Below are positions 1 through 7,099 of a DNA stretch of 10,018 nt, piece after piece. The notes below the pieces were generated by a model that was not told the DNA's origin, did not search any database, and saw only the letters and a program-made list of their open reading frames with translations. The position numbers and the translations under genes are program-made. This DNA comes from Actinomycetota bacterium (GTDB lineage Bacteria; Actinomycetota; Actinomycetes; JACCUZ01). Location of the stretch: NCBI GenBank assembly GCA_030841195.1, contig JAVEDA010000075.1, positions 1 through 10,018 on the forward strand, read 5' to 3'. The stretch's first letter is position 1. Each line of letters opens with the position of its first letter.

Positions 1-1762
1 CGTCGGTGGCGAGGCTGGACCGCGCGTAGGTGGCCGGGGTCCGGATGTACGTCGGTAGGGCGTCGTGCAGCGAGGCAAGGCCACCGCGGAAGTACGAGTA
101 CGCGGTGCTGCTCTTGGTCATGTCCCAGTAGTCGTACAAGGCCACGATGGCGTCGACGTGGGCGCGCAGCAGCTGGGACGGCTGGGAGCCGTCCGGGTAC
201 TGCTCGAACCAGAGGTACCCCGAGAAGTCCAGGAACGCCGACCAGGGCCGCGGGGCGGGATACCCGTAGTCGCGCACCGTCGTGAGCGCGCGGTAGACCT
301 GGCCCGCCTGGTCGCGCCACTTCTGCTGCCCCGTCTCGGCGTGCAGACGGGTCAACGCGCTCAGAGCCAGGGCCTGCCCCTCGGCGGAGTGCCAGGGCCG
401 TGGCAGCGGCTGGCCGAACGCGTCCTTGCGGGCGGTGTTGTACGTGAGGAAGCCGTTGCGGGCCGTCGCCATCGCCCGGTTGACCGCCGACTCGGCGCGC
501 TGCAGCCAGACCTTGTCACCGCCGGTGCGGTAACGGTCCAGCGCCGCCAGCGCGAAGCCGGCGTCCTGGGTCGGGTCGGCAGCACCGGGGCCGGCGGTGG
601 GCAGGCCGGCGGCGGTGACGGCTAGCGGTGCGGTCTGGCCGGGGCGCAACGCAAGATCCACCGGGACGGGGGAGTACGCGTCCACTCCTGGCCGGGCCGT
701 GACCGGGTGCACGACGAAGTAGGGAACCGCGTCGTCCCGGTCGAAGAGCCTGCTGTAGCGCGCCAGCACTGTGGACCCCGTCAGCCTGGCTAGCATCCCG
801 AGCTCGGTGGTCGCGACGAGATGCTCGCGCAGGTTGCGGTTGCCGGCCGCAAGGCTGCTCACCGAGATCCGGCCCGGCACGCGGTAGCGGGGCAGGTACT
901 TCGCGAGCGTCGCGATCGTTCCTTCGAAGAGCGTGCGAGCGGCGTGCCGGTCCTTGCCGGCGTGGGCCAGCACCCGCTGGTAGTCGTAGACGCCGAACGC
1001 GGTGGTGAGCTGCTCGGTGAGGACGGCCACCGTGTCCAGACCCTCGCTGAACCGGTCGAACCAGAGGTAGCCGTCCGGGTCCACGCTGGTCAGCCAGTGC
1101 AACGGCGCGGGCCTGCTGCCGGAGAAGAAGCCACGGAACGCATAGACGGCCGCGAACACCTCCGCGGCCGGGCGCCGCCAGCGCGCCTGTCCGGTGAGCT
1201 CGTAGATCCGGGCCAGGGCACTCAGCGCCAGGCCCTGGGTCGAGGCCGCGTACCACGGCGGGTCGATGGTCCGGCCGAGAACGTCGATCACCTGGTTCGG
1301 GTGCGCGAGGAAGCCGGACGGCGACCGGGTGACCAGGTCGTCGAGGGCGCGCGACGCGGCGCGCAGCCAGCGGGGGTCGCGCTGCTCGTCGTACCTGTTC
1401 AAGGCTCCGAGGACGTAGCGGAGGATCGTGTCGGGATCGGCGGGATCGGACCCCACCCGGACCCGGCCGCGGGCGTCGAGGTGCGCGGCCGCCGGGAGCA
1501 CGGGGGTGAAACCGAGGACAGCCGGCGCAGCCGCGTAGACGTCGGTGTCCCAGTGCACCGTCGCGAGCGAGGCGCGCTGGAAGTCGGGGACCAAGGCGTC
1601 GTTTCGACGATCCACCCAGACGGCGGCGGAGGCTGTCACGTCGAGCACGAGGGTGAGGACGACGATCAGCGCCAGCCGCCCCAGCGAGGTGGCCGGGAGC
1701 CGGGCCCAGACCGAGGACAGGCGGGCCGTCACGGGGCGCCGCTGCGGGGGTGCTGTGGTCAT
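1..1762 (-). CDS. Membrane-anchored protein with two D-glucuronyl C5-epimerase-like domains (3' end outside window)
   Basis: The reverse strand reads open from ATG at 1762 to the window edge (587 codons visible, no stop), preceded by AGAGGA three bases before the ATG. A hydrophobic segment at about residues 28-50 suggests a single membrane anchor or uncleaved signal, with the rest outside. Two similar helical units follow. Unit 1 is about 108-265: D-P-P-W-Y-A-A-S-T-Q-G-L-A-L-S-A-L at 167-183 and G-Y-L-W-F-D at 231-236. Unit 2 is about 396-550: R-P-W-H-S-A-E-G-Q-A-L-A-L-S-A-L at 455-470 and S-G-Y-L-W-F-E-Q-Y at 514-522. These W/QG/SAL and GYLWFE blocks resemble the alpha/alpha-toroid C-terminal domain of D-glucuronyl C5-epimerases, which convert glucuronate to iduronate within polysaccharides. 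Neighbouring glycosyltransferases support a polysaccharide role. Epimerase activity is inferred; a polysaccharide lyase or a non-catalytic glycan-binding toroid is possible. Confidence 0.82.
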   Translation of the reverse strand, partial: MTTAPPQRRPVTARLSSVWARLPATSLGRLALIVVLTLVLDVTASAAVWVDRRNDALVPDFQRASLATVHWDTDVYAAAPAVLGFTPVLPAAAHLDARGRVRVGSDPADPDTILRYVLGALNRYDEQRDPRWLRAASRALDDLVTRSPSGFLAHPNQVIDVLGRTIDPPWYAASTQGLALSALARIYELTGQARWRRPAAEVFAAVYAFRGFFSGSRPAPLHWLTSVDPDGYLWFDRFSEGLDTVAVLTEQLTTAFGVYDYQRVLAHAGKDRHAARTLFEGTIATLAKYLPRYRVPGRISVSSLAAGNRNLREHLVATTELGMLARLTGSTVLARYSRLFDRDDAVPYFVVHPVTARPGVDAYSPVPVDLALRPGQTAPLAVTAAGLPTAGPGAADPTQDAGFALAALDRYRTGGDKVWLQRAESAVNRAMATARNGFLTYNTARKDAFGQPLPRPWHSAEGQALALSALTRLHAETGQQKWRDQAGQVYRALTTVRDYGYPAPRPWSAFLDFSGYLWFEQYPDGSQPSQLLRAHVDAIVALYDYWDMTKSSTAYSYFRGGLASLHDALPTYIRTPATYARSSLATD

Positions 1763-1797
1763 GTCCTCTTCTGTGTTCCGACGGTGGCCGGTGGACG

Positions 1798-1825
1798 ACG
1801 ATACCCGCTGGTCAGGTGCCGTCCT
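1798..1825 (-). promoter_or_regulatory. Possible promoter of the C5-epimerase-like gene
   Basis: On the reverse strand AGGACG (1825-1820) is separated by 16 bp from TATCGT (1803-1798). The -10 fits the TAnnnT form common in actinobacterial housekeeping promoters; the -35 keeps only the central GAC. Initiation near 1790 would give a leader of about 28 nt containing the AGAGGA ribosome site. The rest of the 126-bp divergent gap (1763-1888) shows no convincing promoter for the plus-strand gene. Confidence 0.33.
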
Positions 1826-1888
1826 GCCCGCGCAGGGGTCGGCCCGGCCGCCCGGTAGCGTCGGCCACCCGCCCGCTACGAGGAGCTG

Positions 1889-2929
1889 ATGGTGACCCGC
1901 TTGGACCTGCTCGTCGTCGCCGATCACGTCGGTGGCGGTCTCGGTGCGTCAGCGGTCGCCCACAGCGAGTGGTTCGCGGCCCGGGGGTGGGCGGTCGGCC
2001 TGGCGGCGCCGCACCAGTCGGCCGGCGAACAGGCGGGGGTACGCCGGCTGCCGCTGCCGATCGCGGGCAGCGCCCTGGACGCGGGGGCGGTGCGCGCGGC
2101 GGCGCGGGAGCTGCGGCGCCTGGTGACGGAGACCCGGCCGGCCGTGGTGCACGTGCACGGCACCCGCTCGCAGCTGCTCTGCCTGCTCGCCGGCCGCCTG
2201 CCCTACGTCACGATGCACGGCGCGGGTGGCCGGGTGCCCGGCCAGCGGCCGGCGGGAACGGCCCTGCGGGCCCTCGGCCGGGCGGTCGCGCCGCGGCTGG
2301 CGCGGGCTGCGTACAGCGCGTCGCCCTCCGGTCGAGCCTGGCGGACCGTCCTGCACGCCAGTCCCCGGCTGGCCGAGATGGAGCAGGTCGGGCCGGTGGC
2401 CGGGGGCTCGACGCCGGTCTTCCTGTGGCTCGGGCGGCTGGACCAGCCGAAGGAGCCGATGACCTTCGTCCGGGCCTGTGCGCTGGCCGCCGAGCGGGTC
2501 GACCTGCGCGGTGTCGTCGTCGGCGACGGCCCGCAGCGCGCCGAGCTGGCCGCCGAGGCCGAGCGGCTGGGTGCTCCGGTGTCGTTCGTGGGTGCGACCG
2601 ACGACGTGGCCACCCAGATGGAAGCCGCGTGGGCACTCTGCCTGTTCAGCGGCTTCGAGGGGGTCCCGTTCTCGGTCCAGGAGGCCATGTGGGCCGGCCG
2701 GCCGGTCGTGCTGTCGCCGCTGCCGAGCCTGCGCTGGTTCGCGGGCTCGGCGGCGAGCTACGCAGGGGATGTCGCGGCCGCGGCCGACCTGATGGTGGCC
2801 CTGGCCGCTCCGGACGTGGCTCGGGCGCGTGGTGAGGACGCCCAGGAGCGGGTCCGCGGTCTGCTCAGCCCGGACGACCCGTTCCCCCGCTACCTGCGGG
2901 ACTACGGCCCGGCGATGACGTCGCGGTAG
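1889..2929 (+). CDS. GT4-family glycosyltransferase (GT-B fold)
   Basis: This 346-residue protein has the two-domain layout of retaining GT-B glycosyltransferases. An N-terminal Rossmann half carries a glycine loop (H-V-G-G-G-L-G, 13-19) and V-V-H-V-H-G (86-91). The C-terminal nucleotide-sugar half starts near 176 with F-L-W-L-G-R-L-D-Q-P-K, where R183 and K188 match the GT4 phosphate-binding pair. The family E-x7-E motif is present (E257, E265 in F-E-G-V-P-F-S-V-Q-E-A-M). It is slightly short for the family, with a small N-terminal half. AGGAG at 1881-1885 lies 3 bases before ATG 1889 and 6 before GTG 1892, so the true start may be one codon later. No signal or membrane segment is seen, so it should be cytoplasmic, transferring a sugar from a nucleotide donor to a growing glycan. 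Its 3' end overlaps the convergent second GT4 gene by 28 bp. Donor and acceptor cannot be read from the sequence. Confidence 0.9.
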   Translation: MVTRLDLLVVADHVGGGLGASAVAHSEWFAARGWAVGLAAPHQSAGEQAGVRRLPLPIAGSALDAGAVRAAARELRRLVTETRPAVVHVHGTRSQLLCLLAGRLPYVTMHGAGGRVPGQRPAGTALRALGRAVAPRLARAAYSASPSGRAWRTVLHASPRLAEMEQVGPVAGGSTPVFLWLGRLDQPKEPMTFVRACALAAERVDLRGVVVGDGPQRAELAAEAERLGAPVSFVGATDDVATQMEAAWALCLFSGFEGVPFSVQEAMWAGRPVVLSPLPSLRWFAGSAASYAGDVAAAADLMVALAAPDVARARGEDAQERVRGLLSPDDPFPRYLRDYGPAMTSR

Positions 2930-4068
2930 ATCTGGATCTGCGCCGCGGTGACCACTGACGGCGCATAGGTGTCGAGGTAGCGCTCGCGGGCTCGAGCACC
3001 TCGGTGGGCCAGGTCACCCGCGGCTGCCGCGCTGAGGGTGGCCGCCAGGTCGTCGACGGCGGGTGCTGCCAGCCAGCCCACGCCGGCGTCCACGACCGCC
3101 TCCAGGCCCCCGCCCCGGCTGGCCACGACCGGCCGGCCGTGGGCGAACGCCTCGAGCACCACCAGCGGCAGTGCCTCGGGGGCGGTCGAGGGCACCACGA
3201 CAGCTGCGCAGCCACGGATGGCGGCTGCGACCGACGTACCGGTGAGCCGGCCGGTGGCGCGCACCGCGCCGTGGGAGCGGGCCGCCGCGGCAGCCACGGC
3301 CGGTGCCTCGGGGCCGTCACCGACGACGGTGAGGCTGCCGAACGGTCGCCCGGCCCGCTCCCATGCCTCCAGCAGGAGCGGAACGCCCTTCTCCGCCGTG
3401 ATCCGCCCCACGAACAGCAGACCGTCGCCCGGCTCGGTCGCCGGACCCGGGTCCGGGACGCTGTTCGGCCGGACGACGACCTGGTCGGCCCGCACCAGGC
3501 CGGAGTCTCGGATGCTGGCGGCGATCGACTCCGTCAGCGCGACGTACCGGTCGACACTGCGCTGGTCGGACCGGTGTGCCCGCAGGGCGATCGCCATCGG
3601 GACGCTCTGCACCCGTGAGTCGCGGTAGCAGCCGTGCTGCACCGCCGGCCAGGGCAACGACTTCCCCCGGCACAGCGTGCACGGGTGGCCGTCCCGGAAG
3701 TAGCTGCCGCGCACGCAGCTGTGCCGGTGGTTGTGCAGGGTCATGACCACCGGCACCCGGGCCTCGTGTGCGGCGCGCACCACCGACATCGAGATCAGCG
3801 GGTAGGGGTTGTGCAGGTGCAGGACATCGACCTGGTTCGCCGCGATCAGCCGCCGCACGTCCGCGACGGCGCCGGGGGAGTGCATCGGTCGCAGGGGGAC
3901 CGACAGCTTTCCCAACGTCGGGAGATCAGGGATCTCGTCGCTGGAGCGGAGGTAAGGGACGACGTCGACGCCCGCCCGGGTGAGCTCGGCGATCTCCTCG
4001 TCGACTACTGCGTTCTCGCCCGACGGCAGCTCCGACCGGTACCGGTTGTGAGCGACCAGGACCTTCAC
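2902..4068 (-). CDS. GT4-family glycosyltransferase with four-cysteine insertion
   Basis: The 388-residue product is a complete GT-B enzyme. The N-terminal half has D-V-L-H-L-H-N (81-87). The C-terminal half has L-L-F-V-G-R-I-T-A-E-K-G (217-228; R222 and K227 are the expected phosphate contacts) and the E-x7-E motif at E298/E306. After H-N-H-R-H-S (112-117) lies a cysteine-rich stretch with C118, C130, C133 and C147, ending H-G-C-Y-R-D-S. This C-x11-C-x2-C-x13-C pattern recurs in a subset of bacterial GT4 enzymes and looks like a structural metal site or disulfide pair. The start is GTG at 4068; no clear Shine-Dalgarno precedes it, so a short-leader or leaderless message is possible. Its start faces the GT2 gene across 56 bp, and its tail overlaps the preceding GT4 gene. 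It probably adds a sugar to the same exopolysaccharide; specificity is unknown. Confidence 0.92.
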   Translation of the reverse strand: MKVLVAHNRYRSELPSGENAVVDEEIAELTRAGVDVVPYLRSSDEIPDLPTLGKLSVPLRPMHSPGAVADVRRLIAANQVDVLHLHNPYPLISMSVVRAAHEARVPVVMTLHNHRHSCVRGSYFRDGHPCTLCRGKSLPWPAVQHGCYRDSRVQSVPMAIALRAHRSDQRSVDRYVALTESIAASIRDSGLVRADQVVVRPNSVPDPGPATEPGDGLLFVGRITAEKGVPLLLEAWERAGRPFGSLTVVGDGPEAPAVAAAAARSHGAVRATGRLTGTSVAAAIRGCAAVVVPSTAPEALPLVVLEAFAHGRPVVASRGGGLEAVVDAGVGWLAAPAVDDLAATLSAAAAGDLAHRGARARERYLDTYAPSVVTAAQIQIYRDVIAGP

Positions 4069-4104
4069 GACGGACGGGTGGAGGGGCGCCGGATCACCTC
4101 GCCG

Positions 4105-4132
4105 AGTCTAGGGAGCCGCGTGCGATGCTCGA
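4105..4132 (-). promoter_or_regulatory. Weak candidate promoter for the cysteine-containing GT4 gene
   Basis: On the reverse strand TCGAGC (4132-4127) lies 16 bp before TAGACT (4110-4105), a TAnnnT -10. Initiation near 4098 would leave a leader of about 30 nt before GTG 4068. The -35 is poor and overlaps the first codons of the divergent GT2 gene. The call rests mainly on the -10 and on the lack of any other space for a promoter. Confidence 0.22.
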
Positions 4133-4898
4133 TGCCATGGAGGCTCTGGTCGTCGTTCCGACCCTCGCGGAGCGACCGGAGCTGCTGCGGCGGACGCTGT
4201 CCTCGATCGCCGCCCAGGGCGGCGGGACGCGGATCGTCGTGGTCGCTGCCGGCGACCTGGACGTCGTGCAGCATGCGAGCCGGGACCTGGCGGTCGACGT
4301 GGTGCGCCAGCAGACCCGGGGACTCAGCGAGGCGATCAACGAAGGCTGGCGGCACGCCGGTGCGGGCGCGGACGCGTGGACCTGGCTCGGGGACGACGAC
4401 GAGCTGGTCGCCGGCTCGCTGGACCGGACCAAGGCGGCCCTGCTCGCGAAGCCCACGGCGAGCATGGCCTACGGCCGGTGCCGGTACGTCGACGCCGACG
4501 GCCGCCCCCTGTGGACCGCCCGGCCCGGCCGGCTGGCTGCCCTGATCGCGCCCTACGGTCCCAACCTGCTGCCGCAGCCGGGCTCGCTGCTGCGGGCCGC
4601 TGCCGTGCGTCAGGTCGGGATGCTCGACCCCGACCTGCGTTACGCCATGGACATCGACCTGTTCCTGCGGCTGCGCACGGTCGGTGAGCTCGTCTACGTG
4701 CCGCACGAGCTGGCCCTGTTCCGCTGGCACGCGCAGTCGACCACCGTCGCGAACCGTGCGGCGTCCGAGGCGGAGCTGGCAGCCGTCCGCACCCGAGCCC
4801 TGCCCGCGGGCCGCCGCTGGCAGCCGGTCCTCGGGCCGGTGGCGCGGGTCGCCGGACAGGTGTCCTACCAGCTGGATCGGCGCCGTCCGGTCAGGTAG
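4125..4898 (+). CDS. GT2-family glycosyltransferase (GT-A fold)
   Basis: The 257-residue protein opens with A-L-V-V-V-P-T-L-A-E-R (7-17), the first beta strand of a GT-A domain. It has G-L-S-E-A-I-N-E-G (66-74), then the metal/nucleotide-binding acidic cluster L-G-D-D-D-E (88-93) standing for the DxD motif. M-D-I-D-L-F-L-R-L (175-183) occupies the usual position of the catalytic-base acidic pair, and F-R-W-H-A-Q-S-T-T (199-207) is a typical late GT2 motif. No membrane helices are visible, so it is a soluble single-domain inverting transferase rather than a processive synthase. AGGGAG at 4110-4115 favours ATG 4125; ATG 4137 is an alternative that starts closer to the fold. It diverges from the GT4 gene and its stop overlaps that of the lipoprotein glycosidase by 8 bp. 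It probably contributes a sugar to the local glycan; the sugar is not known. Confidence 0.9.
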   Translation: MLDAMEALVVVPTLAERPELLRRTLSSIAAQGGGTRIVVVAAGDLDVVQHASRDLAVDVVRQQTRGLSEAINEGWRHAGAGADAWTWLGDDDELVAGSLDRTKAALLAKPTASMAYGRCRYVDADGRPLWTARPGRLAALIAPYGPNLLPQPGSLLRAAAVRQVGMLDPDLRYAMDIDLFLRLRTVGELVYVPHELALFRWHAQSTTVANRAASEAELAAVRTRALPAGRRWQPVLGPVARVAGQVSYQLDRRRPVR

Positions 4899-6189
4899 CC
4901 GGACCGACCATGACCGGAAGCCCACCTACGCGCAGCGTGTCGCCGGCCTGGACCGGCTTGGCCTGGCGCCCCACCACCTCCGCGGATCCCGCGCCCTCGG
5001 GCACGGTGACCTGGACCGACTGGTCGGCGTTCCAGTACACGGTCCGCGCGCCGTCGGGGTGGTCGAGGGTGCAGGTCCAGGTCTTCTGGGCGTCCTGCTC
5101 GCAGCCGGTGACGGTGGCGCCGAGCATCCAGTCGTGCACGGTCACGAAGGCATCGCCGGCCTTGGTCAGCGTGACACCGTCGGCTTCGGTGAGCAGCACG
5201 CCGACGATGCTCTGCTGGTCCCAGCCGTACCAGTAGACCCGGACGACGCCGTTGGCCGCGTTGAGCAGGTAGGTGGCGACGACGTCGCGGACCTGCTCCC
5301 GCTCCGGGAACGGGTCGACCGCCTGACCGGTGAGCCCGTAGTTGATCTCGGTGTTCCAGATCGGCTTCTGCACGCCGTGGGCGGTCAGTGTCGACCGGAT
5401 CGCCGTGAGCAGCTTCATCGAGGTCTCCGGGGTGCCCTTGGCGTCCGGGTACAGCTGCAGCGAGACCACGTCGACGAAGTCGGCCACCGGGGTCCCGTCG
5501 ACCGAGGTGCCGTAGAAGGCGTCGATCCAGGCCCGCTGGCTGGTCAGCCGGGTGACGAGTGCCGGCGCCACCAGGGTCGGCCGGGGCGTGATGCCGTCCA
5601 GCGCGTCGTGCGCGGCCTTGGTGAGGTCAGCCATCTGCTGCTGGGTGCCGCTCCAGAAGCCGGAGACGTTGGCCTCGTTCCAGACCTGCAGGATGACCCG
5701 CCGACCGGCGTACCGCTTAGCGACCGTGTGCACGTACTTCGTCCAGGCCGCCGGGTCCGGAGGCGACGACGCACCTGCGCCGTAGAAGCTCTCGGCCGCC
5801 GGGTCCGTCGCGTGGAACGTCGGGGTCTGCCCGAGCACGAGCAGGACGTCCGACTCGTGCTGCTCTGCCAGGTCGACCATGGCGTCGAGCCGGCTGAAGT
5901 CGTACTGGCCGGGGGCCGTCTCGATCTCCCGCCAGGTCACGCCGGCGTCCCAGGCGCGCAGCGATCCGACCGGCCCGTCCGGCCAGCTCGCGACCGGGTC
6001 GTGGTCATGGGTGCCGAAGAACGTGCTCTCGATCGGCTCCGGCCCCACCGGTGTCGGCGACGGGGTGGAGCTCGTGCTCGGCGACGGCGACCCCTTCACC
6101 GTCTTCGGTGAGTCGTCTCGGCCCAGCGAGCACCCGGCGAGAGCCGAGGCGAGGAGCACGATCATCAGGGTGCGAGCGAAAGAGGGCAT
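4891..6189 (-). CDS. Secreted lipoprotein glycoside hydrolase, GH39/PslG-like
   Basis: The 432-residue product begins with a short basic/hydrophobic signal and lipobox L-A-G-C (17-20), so Cys20 should be lipidated and the protein tethered outside the membrane. A Ser/Pro/Thr-rich linker (about 30-52) leads into a TIM-barrel glycosidase domain. It contains L-Q-V-W-N-E-A-N (167-174; E172 predicted acid/base) and P-I-W-N-T-E-I-N-Y-G (276-285; E281 predicted nucleophile), the clan GH-A pair. The spacing of 109 residues is close to the 111 I recall for the GH39 enzyme PslG of Pseudomonas, which cuts exopolysaccharide. A beta-rich tail follows (about 355-432) with C363 and C373, possibly a disulfide. 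ATG at 6189 has no Shine-Dalgarno. Next to glycosyltransferases it probably trims, releases or recycles the polymer. Substrate is unknown; a general GH-A cellulase-like enzyme is the alternative. Confidence 0.88.
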   Translation of the reverse strand: MPSFARTLMIVLLASALAGCSLGRDDSPKTVKGSPSPSTSSTPSPTPVGPEPIESTFFGTHDHDPVASWPDGPVGSLRAWDAGVTWREIETAPGQYDFSRLDAMVDLAEQHESDVLLVLGQTPTFHATDPAAESFYGAGASSPPDPAAWTKYVHTVAKRYAGRRVILQVWNEANVSGFWSGTQQQMADLTKAAHDALDGITPRPTLVAPALVTRLTSQRAWIDAFYGTSVDGTPVADFVDVVSLQLYPDAKGTPETSMKLLTAIRSTLTAHGVQKPIWNTEINYGLTGQAVDPFPEREQVRDVVATYLLNAANGVVRVYWYGWDQQSIVGVLLTEADGVTLTKAGDAFVTVHDWMLGATVTGCEQDAQKTWTCTLDHPDGARTVYWNADQSVQVTVPEGAGSAEVVGRQAKPVQAGDTLRVGGLPVMVGPAT

Positions 6190-6251
6190 GGGCGGACACG
6201 GTACCGAGACGATCGGCGTGGCCGACCACGTGGCGGGTAGTCAGTGCCACC

Positions 6252-7088
6252 ATGGACACCGTGAGGGCCACCGAGTGGGCACCTGGGGTATCGGGTGTCC
6301 AGGTCGTCGCGCACCGCGGATCGTCTGACGACGCCCCGGAGCACACGTTGCACGCGTACAAGCGTGCACTGCTCGAGGGCGCGGACGCCCTCGAGTGTGA
6401 CGTCCGCCTCACCAAGGACGGCCATCTGGTCTGCGTCCACGACCGGCGCATCGACCGCACCTCGAACGGGCGCGGCATCCTGTCCACCCTCGAGCTGGCC
6501 GAGCTGAACGAGCTGGACTGGGGGTCCTGGCGGGACACCTGGGAGGACTTCGAGGATCCCGAGATGCCGGACCGGGACAAGTCCCAGATCCTCACCCTGC
6601 GCCGGCTGCTCGAGGCGGTCGCGCAGGTCGACCGACGGGTCGAGGTGGCGATCGAGACCAAGCACCCCACCCGGTACGCCGGCCTGGTCGAGCGGCGGCT
6701 GGTCGCCCTGCTGGACGAGTTCGGCTGGGCCGGGGCCCGCTCGCCGGTCCGGGTGATGAGCTTCTCCCAACTGTCCCTGCGCCGGCTCCGGTACCTGGCG
6801 CCGGACCTGCGGTCGGTGATGCTGTTCGAGCGGGTGCCGCTGCGGTTTCGCGACGGCAGCCTCCCCGAGGGGGTGGCAGTCGCCGGCCCGAGCATCGAGA
6901 TCGTGCGGTCACATCCCCGGTACGTCGAGCGAGCGCACCGTCATGGTCATCCGGTGCACGTCTGGACGGTGGACGCCGCCGAGGACATCGCCCTGTGCCG
7001 GGACCTCGGTGTCGAGGCGATCATCACGAATCGGCCCGGGCGGGTGCTCCGGGCGCTCGGACGCGAGGCCGGCCCCCTTCCCGGCTGA
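6252..7088 (+). CDS. Glycerophosphodiester phosphodiesterase family protein
   Basis: The 278-residue protein shows the GDPD TIM-barrel signature in order: V-V-A-H-R-G (18-23), P-E-H-T (29-32), A-L-E-C-D-V-R-L-T-K-D-G (46-57) and V-H-D-R-R-I-D-R-T (62-70). H21 and H63 are the expected general acid/base pair and E48/D50 are metal ligands. I-E-T-K-H-P further on supplies another acidic ligand, and V-H-V-W-T-V-D and I-I-T-N-R-P-G near the end close the barrel. The family cleaves glycerophosphodiesters to glycerol-3-phosphate and an alcohol. There is no signal peptide, so it is cytoplasmic. ATG 6252 is chosen because HRG follows within 20 residues and an earlier start would run through the opposing glycosidase gene; no clear ribosome site is seen. 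It diverges from that gene and precedes the HATPase gene by 219 bp containing a palindromic block. Confidence 0.93.
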   Translation: MDTVRATEWAPGVSGVQVVAHRGSSDDAPEHTLHAYKRALLEGADALECDVRLTKDGHLVCVHDRRIDRTSNGRGILSTLELAELNELDWGSWRDTWEDFEDPEMPDRDKSQILTLRRLLEAVAQVDRRVEVAIETKHPTRYAGLVERRLVALLDEFGWAGARSPVRVMSFSQLSLRRLRYLAPDLRSVMLFERVPLRFRDGSLPEGVAVAGPSIEIVRSHPRYVERAHRHGHPVHVWTVDAAEDIALCRDLGVEAIITNRPGRVLRALGREAGPLPG

Positions 7089-7099
7089 CCGCCTGTTCA

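Noticed and set aside
821..1858. Plus-strand open frame opposite the C5-epimerase-like gene
   Set aside because: The minus-strand frame gives a coherent membrane-anchored protein with repeated domains and a ribosome site; this frame does not resemble any protein family.
4684..6111. Plus-strand open frame opposite the lipoprotein glycosidase
   Set aside because: The opposite strand encodes a complete lipoprotein with lipobox and both catalytic glutamates, so this is a shadow.
6051..6251. Extended N-terminus for the phosphodiesterase from ATG 6051
   Set aside because: It would overlap the lipoprotein gene's 5' end and add a Ser/Arg-rich tail unlike the family; the HRG motif expected near the N-terminus fits ATG 6252.
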